A stretch of DNA of 64,000 nt from NCBI GenBank assembly GCA_021432605.1, contig MU271144.1:1546606-1610605 (forward strand), written 5' to 3'. Of the stretch, positions 44,070-55,200 are shown piece after piece. This stretch comes from Coniochaeta sp. PMI_546. Lineage: Eukaryota; Ascomycota; Sordariomycetes; Coniochaetales; Coniochaetaceae. How positions within the stretch are numbered: the stretch's first letter is position 1; every line of letters begins with the position of its first letter. A model generated the notes under the pieces. That model was not told the origin of the DNA. It saw only the letters and a list, made by a program, of their open reading frames with translations, and ran no database searches. The position numbers were made by a program, and so were the translations under genes.

Positions 44070-46946
44070 TACCGCAGCACACAGACCGCAGGAGCATACT
44101 TTGACCGATCAGGGGGTACGACCTATCAAACCGGCCCAACTGGACCTTGGTTCTTTCGGTGATGACGCCCCTTGAACCCAAAAGCTGCATTTTTTACTTG
44201 GCGTTTGTGGCATGCATTGTCGGTGTTGTTGGCTCGTGGTGCAGGATCATGGAAGAAACCAATAATGAGATGTGCTCGAAAGAGACATCAATGCAGGGCC
44301 TGCGTGATGATACTGCTGGTCATGGACTCTCGGGTGTTGTTCGGTTCGCCTCCCAATACTTGATACCACTTTTACTCCATGCATATGATTAGACAGAGTA
44401 ATGAAAAACTTGGCGATGTCATCTTCAAAGTATTGCTTCCTCTTCCACGCTGTTAGTTCTCCATCATCTTGGCAGTAAGTACTTCACGTTGATAAGTTCT
44501 TGAGCTCGAAGCCAACTCAGGCTCGAACTGGAAATGGACTGCATCGAACTGGGCTATACGAGACAGAAGTTTGGCCGCTCGATGGCTATTATTCAAGACA
44601 GCGGCGATGATGAGGAAAGGATGCAACGATGGGAGGTTTTTCTGCTGTCAATACTGCCGACACTGTCTATCAGCTCGCTTGAATTATCCGAGTGTTGCTG
44701 TTCACAACCCGGCCTCATCATATTGTCTAAGTTGGTTTCAAGCTGAGCACCTCGGTGACAGGGCGGTCGGTGGTGGGGTCAGTGTCAGCTCCTATTTATT
44801 ACGGTAAGGCTTACTCCGGGTCGCCTCAAACCTAAAGCAGAGTTATTAAGGCTGAGCTAAGCCCTGATTCCTTTCCAGCGCCTCCCCAGACCTTTGAGCA
44901 TACAAGCCAGCCACTAGACACAGCTTGCGCACACGCCACTGGGGATTTGAAAGACTGTAGACTCTTTCAGATCACTCGTGATATCTTCGGCAGGAAGGTG
45001 TCCGAGTCAGTGTCCATACTCAGCAGTAGATTCCTTTGTTGATGATTGAATCTTCGGAGGCGGCAAGAACACGCGCGGAAAAGCTGTGCCAAGCTTTCAT
45101 AGCTGTCGGTGGCGGAAAGAGCCGTGCTCCACCAGAGGGCGGGGAACCTGGAGGGGGAAGGGGTCGCTCCACAAGAATCTGCAAAGACTTCTGACCTCGT
45201 AGTTGTTGGTCAGATTGTAACCTGACCGCCAGGACTTGAGCCCATTGCATGGACTGTTATTATTGCCGGCTGGCTACTCGGTACTGGCGCTTCAGCTTCA
45301 TCGAGTGAACAGGCAGCATTCTTGTGCCTCTACATGACCGAGGCTGTTACATTTCTTCCGGCAGCCAAGGAGGTAATAAAACTCACCGAGATAGGCTAAA
45401 GCAGAGCAAGTCAACTACTTCACCGGCACTGTAGCCAGATGCCTGGCATATGGAAGGAATGCTTCGCAGCGGCAGACAGAGACGCCATGTCTTACAGAGA
45501 GAGTTTTCAGATGCCAGGCGCCTAAGCCAACGATTCCATTCAGCCCGAGCGAATCGCCACAGTGGGTTGGCCTGGTTGGGTCTCTGCACCCTGCTGCACG
45601 TCCTCGATGGTCTGTGTAGGCATGCAGGCCATACACCTCCGCCCAGCTGAATGCTGATATCGTGTCCACGGCGAATAGAGACTTGCCAACAGTCTCGCTG
45701 CAAGAACCCCCGGCGTGGAAATGATTGCCGTACACCAAGCCAAGTCGAGATGCTCTTACTCCGCATGCAACCCTAGGCTATCTCCTTGGAGGGAACTTGT
45801 CCACAACACAATGTGCAGCACACGCCGTGCCAACACATCAGTTCTGCAAAGCTGCAGAAGGCTTACCTGATACCTACCCAGAACAGCTTCCGAGAAAGGA
45901 CTGCTCTTTCCATCGTTACGGCGCTAATTACCATGTGTATCACCTTGCAGCTCAGAGCGTCGTTCCGATGCAGCATAGAGTCGCAGGCTGACATGTACGT
46001 GTGTGCGTCTCCAGATCGGTCCTATCGTATCTCCACCGTCCGCTGAATTGTGACGTACGGCCTACACCCATTGTGAGGAATCCCTTTAGGATCAACGTAA
46101 TGTTGACTTTATTGCAGAATGGCACCCAACAAGAAGCAAAGGGCGCTGTACAAGGCGCACTTCGCATGTGGATCACACCCTTCTGGAACAAGGGGTATAT
46201 GCGCTTGGTTTTTCCAGTGGCTTAACTCAATGCTTTCAAAGGATGCAACTACATTGAAGGGCCCAGCCATGGCTCTGCGAAATCGAGAATGCAACCGACA
46301 CCTGCTCTTCCTTCAGGATGTCCCGATGCGCGGTCAAGCTTCCAGGGTTCTGATCGATGAGATTTTAGAGATCTCAGTCAGCGTAGGATTTCCGGACATA
46401 TACAACCCATATCGGCATCTTCTAGATATGCAGATCTCTCCAATGGAGGTAGTCCCAGACGTCCGGGGCAGAGTCTGTTCTCATATCTGTCCCGTCTCAA
46501 CACCATACCGCTTCGGGCCCGCGTCCTGCATCCACAAACATTCTTGGGCGCATGGCTAAACGGAACGGCTACCGCACGGACGAATAGCTACCTGTCAAGT
46601 ACTCTCCACCGTCTCCTGTGAAGCGTAGAGCTATCGAGGTGGAGGCTTTGTCTTTCCAGGAAGCCTCTCACTCGTCGTCCTCGCATGTAGAATGTACCGC
46701 TGTATTGTCGAGCTTGACTAGTTCCGATCAACTTTCTGCAGCCTGGATATCCCTCCTGGCTAGCTTGAAAACTTCGACGGAACTTTCATGTTCTACTCTG
46801 CCAGGCTGTAGAAGAAACATAAGGAGACGCCCAGAATCTATTTCACATCGATCAACCAGGCACCACCTGAGCACGGGTCAGGGAGCAACCACCTCGTTAC
46901 CTCTTTCCTGAACCAAGCACGGTCTCAAGACCAGTCAGCTCTCAAC
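44070..46946. other. Intergenic region between tandem genes
   Basis: About 2.9 kb. A plus-strand ATG frame at 46119-46559 (146 codons, MAPNKKQRALYKAHF) is the longest, but it shows no domain and no flanking coding sequence, so it is not called. No repeat or RNA gene is visible. Confidence 0.45.
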
Positions 46947-49234
46947 ATGTTCAGACTCAAATTCTTATCTCTAACCCAAGGCAGGAAGAAGAAGCGGTCT
47001 GTAAGATCAACTGTCAGTTTTGATGGACGTGACAGTGCCTGTGACTTGTCTTATACAAGCAGACAATATGTTCGAGGAACTAGTGAGCACAACTACAACT
47101 TCTCTTGCCTCGAAGATATTGACAGAGGCATCTCCCAGTGTCAAGCGAAGCTTCCCGCCCTGTCCCGATCGCAGAATACAATGGCTCAATGTTCCATGAA
47201 TATATACCACAAGACTCGCATAATACTTTGTATAGGGAAGCTCAGGAGGCTCAAGCCGTAGGTTACAGCAAGCCTGTGGAGGATATCCGGCAAGAAGAAT
47301 ACCCTCATATGAACAAGGGCAAGTGACAGCTCAAAACTTTATATATTATATGCCATGCTAACCAGAAAGGGAGACAGGAATATATCTAGATCACAGTGGT
47401 GCCACGATATACGCCAAGTCAACCATCGAGGCTTTCGCGGGCCAGATGATGGCTGGCCTTTATGGTAACCCTCACTCGGCTAACGAACCGGCAAAGATAT
47501 CAGGGGACGTGGTCGACGACGTGAGAGGACAGGCGCTACGCTTCTTCGGCGCCGACCCGAAGCATTACGATCTCATATTCGTAGCAAACGCAACAGCAGG
47601 TATCAAGCTTGTTGCTGACGCATTTCGAGATTTGGCAGAGAAGACAAGGACCGGGACTTTCTGGTATGGCTACCACAAGGAGGCACACACCAGCCTCGTT
47701 GGAGTGCGAGAGCTTACCAATGGCGACCACCACTGCTTCGAAATGGACGATGATGTGGCTGTGTGGCTCGAGAACCCAGCGAACAGCAGGATTGTCCACC
47801 GCCGGAATCTAACCGGGCTCGGTCTGATGGCATACCCAGGACAATCGAATCTCAACGGACGGCGATTGCCTTTGGAATGGTTAAAGCACCTCAGGGAATC
47901 ACAGGCCTTACAAAATACCTACAGTCTGTTCGATGCGGCAGCACTGGCGATGACAAGTCCTCTCGATCATATATTTGCGGATCCAAGTTCAGCTCCGGAC
48001 TTTACCTGCGTGTCGTTCTATAAGATCTTCGGCTTCCCAGATTTGGGTGGTCTAATCGTTCGCAAGGACTCCGGTCACATTTTAGCTTTGCGCAAATACT
48101 TTGGCGGCGGAACAGTGACGATGGTGTCAGCAGTCGGGAGCGCATGGCACAAGTCCAAAGCCCTGGAATCAAGCGTCGGTCAAGAAGCTCGCCACGCCCT
48201 CCACGAGGGACTGGAAGACGGCACGTTGCCCTTCCACAGTATCTTGGCGCTTGGAGAGGCGATACAAGTTCACAAGAGACTGTATGGTTCGATGACCAAC
48301 ATCTCGTGCCATACTACGAACTTGGTCCGCGTCATGCACGACGGTATGACCGCCCTCTGCCACCCCAACGGCCAGCCTGTCTGCCACATCTACGGCGAGG
48401 ACGAGGCGTTTGGCGATCCTAAGCGGCAGGGCGCCACTATTGCATTCAATGTATTCCGACAGGACGGAACATACGTTCCGTACTCTACCGTCGAGAGTAT
48501 GGCGAACGAGAAAAAAATATACGTCCGCTCTGGAGGTAAGCCGCCCTTGATTTACTAAATCCCTACTCGCCACACTCTTTCCTTCCGTGTATTATGTATG
48601 CATGGCATAGATAAAGCTGTGTCTATGACTATTTCCTTCCTCCTCTGTGTCTATGACTATTTCCTTCCTCCTCTGTGTCTATGACTATTTCCTTCCTCCT
48701 CTATGCTCCTCCTCTATCTTCTAAGGGACGCCCCTGAACCTCTGCAAATGCATGGGATCAAGTGCTTACGCGCTCCACTAGGGATTTGCTGCCCAGGAGG
48801 CCTCTTCACAGCTCTCCGTTACGAGCCATGGGAGCTTGATCGCGCTCGATCGGCAGGACACCACTGCGGCTCAGACGGGATCAGCTTGATCCATCAGCTG
48901 CCGACTGGGTAAGTCATGACTAAAGAGAGCGCCACCACTCGCAAGTGGCATTGGCTCTCACCGGCTCCGTCCTGCTGAGTGTATCCAAGCCGCTAAATGT
49001 GCCCACAGTGTCGTCAGAGCCAGTCTGGGCCCAATGAGCACCATCAGCGAGGTGCATGCCTTCCTCGTCTTCCTCCGGGAGGTCTTCGTCGAGAAGGAGC
49101 ATTGCTTCCCTAGGACAAACTCGCGAGCTGCGGCCAAGGTCGAACACAGCAGTCATGTTGCGTTGCCGGTGCATCATATGAGCAGGATGGCGCCGTCGTC
49201 TGAACTGGTGAGTATGGTTGCCTCCTCCGGCTAG
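46947..49234 (+). CDS. NifS-like PLP enzyme (class V aminotransferase, MOCOS N-domain type), about 608 aa
   Basis: Proposed exons: 46947-47082, 47139-47318, 47378-48535, 48782-48908 and 49009-49234. The intron after 47318 has a GC donor (GGCAAGT) with a CTAAC branch. It joins MNKG to IYLDHSGATIYAKS, the family's opening motif. FYGNPHS-like LYGNPHS, VANATAGIKLVADAF, HTSLVGVR and the PLP lysine in SFYKIFGFPDLGG (about Lys321) follow. The next intron (246 nt) carries a minisatellite. The exon after it gives RSGGICCPGGLFTALRYEPWELDRARSAGHHCGS, aligning Cys494 with the sulfur-carrying cysteine of molybdenum-cofactor sulfurases. Then VRASLGPMSTISEVHAFLVFLREVFVEKE ends the domain. No MOSC domain is visible. 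The first exon and the 3' end are uncertain; a GTGAGT at 49207 could start another intron. Confidence 0.78.
48617..48700. repeat. Minisatellite: three perfect 28-bp tandem copies
   Basis: A 28-base unit beginning CTGTGTCTATGACTA and ending TTCCTTCCTCCT repeats three times without mismatch. It lies inside the fourth intron of the PLP-enzyme gene, upstream of the exon with the conserved cysteine. The pyrimidine-rich units could influence acceptor recognition. Confidence 0.92.
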
Positions 49235-52200
49235 AGCTGCCGGTTCATTGGCCACCATTGCATGGACGATTTGTTTGCAACATAGATGTTTGCCTGCAGA
49301 GTGAACTTCAACCAACAACATGCACGGCGATATTTGAGATCTTTGGCCACTGGCAGACCGCGAGCGGGACTGAGGTGTCAGTATCCGTGGACAGCGGGTT
49401 ACCATCGCCCTCAAGAGGCCGCTGGCCAGGCGCACCAAAGAAGATGATTTGGGAGAGATGCCAACACTTTTCCCCCTAATGCTGCAACCACCACCACTGA
49501 TTTGTATCTTTAAGTTAGCAGTCTAGCGGCCTAGCAATCTCGTGTCGATGTTCGATCGTCTTTTCTTGAGCAGAGGGGTGTCTTTATCATAGCAACATAC
49601 TTTAGCGCGTTTCTTATGTCTATGGCCTTGGCAATGGTTAACGGACTGACTTCCGGCGTTTTGTGCTTGAAGACACGACGGGGATGAGGACAGGACTTCC
49701 ATGTAGGTAGGCAGCAAGAGCCAGATTGGATCATGACCTAGCTAGGATATCTACAGTGGCTCTGGGCAAATACTTTTTCGAAGTGTTCGCTCAAGATAGC
49801 AACAAGCACACCCTAGACTCGGGTCTGTTCCTCTTGTTCTGCTGCGACATGTCAGGAATAAATGACGAGACGACGAAGGGAGGATTTCCACCCAAATGTC
49901 GAAAAATGCCTACCGTCATTGTCTGGAGCAGAGTTCAGGCACTGGGGAAAAGGAGAGACTGCCTTGGCAGACCACGATTGTCGTCCCGGGTCAGCAACCA
50001 GTTATTCAGCTGGCGCGACTCCCGCAATACAACCTCAAGTGTATCCTAAAATTACCATGAATGGTGTACCGGAAACCTGGTCACAGACCAATGGCTCTCC
50101 AGATGCTCAGCCACGTCATTGTCCGAGCGTACATATACCTTACATACCGCAGTAGCCTCACCCAGAAATCTGCTCGCTCACGGACGGTCCGGCACATGGA
50201 ACACTGGCCTGGCACCGGTGCCGAAGAGACAAGAGAAAAACAAGAATCTAGGAAAGACCTGGGCAGGTGGGAGCAAGATGTCACGGAACCTTCCCACTCT
50301 GCGGCCTTCCGCGCCGGATTAAGCGCCGTCGAACGATTGGTCCGTGTGTCCCCAACAGCACCCAACAGGACCCGACGTGCGGTAATCTGTTCGGGCGCGA
50401 ACGTGCGGCACAGTCCTCCGAGACTTGGGGTACCTTGGCCGGGTACCGGGGTTGAGGATAGGTCGAAGATTTTGCCCTCATTTCGTGTCGGGCTCCTGCT
50501 GTCACGTTAAATCTCGCGCGATTGGCGGCAAGTTCCTGCTATCTTTCGCTCTTCGCACGATTAGGAATGTGTAATCTCTGACATGTTGACTAGCAGGAGA
50601 ACTTGGAAAGATCAAGATAGCCGGGCAATCGTGATGCGGCCTGCGATGAGCGCCTCCTCCCCCCCACGCAGTGTCTTCGTTGTGAGGATGCGGGTTTGGG
50701 ACGTCCACCTCTGCGTTGACAACGTTGTCCAGTTTCAATGCTAGTAGTCGGCCTGATCGAGCAGTCTCCAAGCCCCTCGCCACTGTTGATTATACGGTAG
50801 TTGAGGAGCTAGAACGCGCGGAGCAGAGAGGATCCGTCATTGGGCACGGTGATTTCCCGTAGCTTCAGTGATGCGGCATCGTACATATTCCGAGATCAGC
50901 ATTATCTTCCGACAGCGGCCTGGGATGCAGCGAGGGTTTTGCGGTATTAACATGGGCGGAAGAGAACTGACGAGATCGAGGTCCTAGCTATGACCGTCTA
51001 TCTTCCAAAGGCGTTGATAGAAGTTCCGCGGGTTGGCGCCATTGGTGGTACAATGGCCGACGGGCTTGCCGTACGGTGGCCGCAACGATTGTAGGGATGG
51101 TATCTTTCTCACATTCGCGTTATGTTAGCCATTTGATGACGCCGAGGAAAGATTCTCGGCGCGTAATAATCTCGACTTTGCTGAGTTTGCAATCGCTTCA
51201 AAAGGCGGAATTGTCGCCGACGTACATAAGGTACCCAGCTGACGTGGGGGTTGCTAACTATGAATCATCAGATTAGCCCTGCTTGATCAAGAAAACCTGT
51301 GTCTCCGTTTCGATTCGGTAACAGTCTTTGCTAATTGCCGATGGCGGTGTGCCATAAAATAAACGCGGATCACTCTGAGGCGTGTAGCAAGATCTCTGTA
51401 GTCTTTTGTTGCAGGCTTAACATTCCGAGAGCCTGGATGGAGGTTTGCATCATTCCATGGAACTTTCTTGAAAGCAGCGTTGCTTTCTAGCCGCAAGTCA
51501 CCGTATGTATCATCGTCTCATCTCCAATGCATTAGACTTGCATATCATGACGGTGGAATACAAATATATGCTTTGTCCACCTGTTCGTCCGCCCTAGATT
51601 GCAGTGTCCCATCTGCAGGGCCTAGATACGTCGATGGCAAGATGCGATGTAACAGTTCGGGTGCGTATGACGGACGGAACAGAGCACCGGGCTCTGTTAA
51701 CCTTAGGACGTTGACACGCTGTCGCGTTAGGACGATTGCCGCATTATGAAGACGGCTCAGCTTCCAGGAGCGGCTCATCCGCGGCTACAAAGCGTGTCCA
51801 TCGTGCGGTGCCCGGGAACAATACTTCTTCTAGAACAAGGCTCGGATGGTGCCGAAGACCGTCCCGTCATTCATGTCTCAGAGACGGCCTGCCGAACACG
51901 ATCAGACGACGTGGAGTATGGACGGCAGGCGATGGCGGCACCTCGGGCTAGTTCCATGAGACGAACGGTCTAGTCACACTGACACGGATGTCATGGAGCA
52001 GATTCGACAGCTCGACGTGAATCAGTCTCGCCAGTCAGACATGTGATGTAGGTCTGCCTCCACCTTGTACCATTCCGCACCGACATATTGCCATAAATTG
52101 AATCTGAGCTTTTCGGTGCTTTTCTCCCTCGACATACAAGATTGCTTTCCCGGTAGCTTCACTAGTCAAAGGCCAAATTTGATGCCAGCACTAGTCAACT

Positions 52201-55200
52201 GCATTTCGATATTGGAGCGGCTGAGACAGGGTTCTTGGCTGTGACAACATTGTCAACAACAGTCCCCAGACAAGATGAAAGCCCATCTCCCACAACAACG
52301 ACCGCGAGGGCGTCGAACAAACCGGGCCGGCCACCGATTTTGCCAGATGGAGGCGTCGAGACGAGAGTCCAATGAGGCTGAACGTGGTAGAGTGTACGGC
52401 TTCTGTTGCATTCTGGCTAAAGGAAGATCAAACGTTTGGGGATGGATACACGACGTTATCGGCCCACTGTTGGGTTTGGTCGACCACAATAATCAGAGTC
52501 CAGACCATGATGCTATGTGGTCGTGTCTCGAATGTTGCATCATACTGTCTTTGCTGGGTCTAAGTAGTAGGAAGGCATCAATACTAGCAGGTCAAGGGTG
52601 TCGTTGACTGGCTTCATCGTCCAGCACTTACAGGGCGTAAGCATTCTTCCGCGCCTCCGATACAACTAAGGGCTCGTCGAAGCTGAGTCTATGTCGCAAA
52701 GCCTTTTCTGTGAGGAAGGCTGTCCCATTCTTAACCTAATAGCATTTTTGAAATGCGGAATTGGTTTTCGTCGTCTTCGGGATTTGGCCGCGATGGATGA
52801 TGTATCGAAGACGGAGCAAGAGTTGTCGGTCATCTACCTGAGCTGTCGTCGGGACCCACTGAAATCCACGGGAGATAAGGTGCCGGCAGGTGCCGGCGGT
52901 TGTGCCTTCCGTCAGCCCTGCCTGGGTCAGGCACGTCCCCACTTGCCGCTCAGGGTCCACCAACAAGCTCCTGAAGTGAACCTTAAAACGTTTCTCCCAC
53001 TTCAATATGCTACCTTATTTCGTAAGTTTCCTCTGGTGTTATGTCCCCTTGGCGTCATTCCGCAATCTTATTTATCCTGCAAAACACAATGGCACTTTCG
53101 TAAGCTTTTCATGGTCAAGCACGAAACCATCCGCTCTGCAAAGAAGAGAATTACACCTCCTGCGAGCATTTGACTCCAAAAGTGTGTCGATGTCATGTTG
53201 CGCAGAAGGCAGCGGCGGGCTAAAAAGAAGGGCCGGCGAGTACTTTGACCAGAATTAATTTATTTCAGACAGGCCTGAAAATAAAAGCGAGTCCTAGGCA
53301 GGTGGAAAGAGCTGGCGGATTAATGTCTCATGTCGAGCGTATTCTAACCGGGCTTTTGCCCGAGTTGACAGGATTCGCCCTGCTATGGTTGTCCCCTGTT
53401 CAGATGACCGTATTACGTCTTGTTTATTGACGTCTGCGTGTTGTCACGATCAAGTGGCTAAGAAAATATCAGCAGAGATGGCCGTCCCAGCTTGACCGCA
53501 GTTTGATCATCTACATCGGACGGAAATCCAAGACTTTGGGGATTGGTTCAATTGTGTTCTTTTTCTTTTGAAGGCCGCAGTGCTCGTTCTTCCTTTGCAC
53601 TTAGCAATTTTCGGCGAGTCCCTGTGACTGATCGACTACGAGGGCCTGGACCCCTGGCAGTAGATCAATCTCCGATCTAGTGTATGACTGGAGACAGCTG
53701 CATTGCTTATGCATGGACAGATCTCTACAGACCACCGTGAGGTCAGTTCATCCCATCTTGCCAGTGTCATCTTGTACCTCTGAAGCATTGCGTAACTTAG
53801 CCATCTTCGCTGATCATACAAAGTCTAGAAGATTCCTCGGACAGCCTACGTGACTAAAGTGCGTTTGCTCATTCGAGTCGCGAGACGGTGGTTTGGCATG
53901 CGACTTTTTGAAATCCTTTACTGTCGACGTGCAGGTTTGAGCTCGTAAAAAAACCGGTCAAGAGACTGAATTACATGGACAACACGACAGGCAGAACCTT
54001 AACTCGTGGCTAGCACTTCGATGCAAGTCATACACGTGTATGGCTATGCAAGACAGGTCTGATAAGCTCTTCTCCCCATATAGGTCACGAAGCCAAATAC
54101 TTGGTGCGTACATGCTGCAACTTGCTCGGCGTTGCAGTGACATGAGAACAACAGCTATAGCACACCATCATCAATCGAGGCTGCGCAACCCAGCAATGCT
54201 TACTAGCTCGAATTAGGTCATCGGTGCTGCAAGGTACCCGGCCCATGACCCTACCTTAGTTCGTCATGAGCGGCCCGGATCATCAATGTAGCATTTTGCA
54301 ACATCGCCCAGGCTCATCAGCGCGGCCTTTCCGCTGATAATCTCAGGAAAACTCGTATGTAATGAGCTGTTGAAAATGTCCGAGAAGATTTATCGCATAG
54401 ATCAGCAGTCTCCGACTTCTACATTCCTGTCCCTCTAATGTCGGAGTCGCCGCGGACCGGTCCATACTCCATCCAGCATTGTTCGCATATCGTCGATCAG
54501 CTTCTGGAAGCTTTACCAACCATGGCTAGTGCGCCAGTACTGGGTGGTGCCTTCCGTGATCCCCGACGTGGCACAATCGACCCCTGATGAACCGAACCCA
54601 GGTACCTGCTGCTGACTGGTCATCAACACGTTCTACGATTCCTTCCACTGCCGATATTGACACGCACTGTGCGTAAATGCCCGGGACCACTGGGAAGAAA
54701 GAATCGTCATTCAGGCATGAGGCAGTGGACGAAGGTCGAAAAACGTGGAATGGATCTAGCTGGGGTCACGCAGGTCGATAACGAGTAACAGGCAGATTTC
54801 CTACGAACGTGTACACTTAGTGTACGTATGGGGTACGGTACGAAGCTCTTGGGCACAGGGCAGAGGGTGCTTATTACCCCTGACAGCGGGACTGGGTGTG
54901 TTGACGCCGGCTGCTTGACAAGGGGCAAGGGTTCCCCAAATGCCACCCCCAACCACACCTGTATCTCGTTACTACGCAGTAAATCAATCTTGAGAACCCT
55001 CTACCCCAATTGATAGCGTTGTTGCCTGAGCAAAGCAGTTTTAGTGTGCTCCGTTCGCATTTTGACTCCCCAATGATTCCGACATGGCACAACTAGGAGC
55101 TCCAATGCAGAAGAAATCCATGGCTCTGCCACTTTCCGCTTACGTTACACTGTGTCTGCTTTCTTCTCCGGTGATGATGGAGCCTTCAACGATTTTCAGG

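Noticed and set aside
46119-46559. 146-codon ATG frame beginning MAPNKKQRALYKAHF
   Set aside because: No domain, no signal or membrane pattern, and no matching flanking exons. Kept as unproven rather than called.
51620-51940. Plus-strand fragment VRVRMTDGTEHRALLTL and downstream frame, recalling the end of an MmgE/PrpD-type protein
   Set aside because: Only a dozen suggestive residues, then a stop and unrelated sequence. Too weak to annotate.
52240-52600. Minus-strand hydrophobic fragment resembling a transporter end
   Set aside because: Similarity is only to general membrane composition, and stops break it on both sides.
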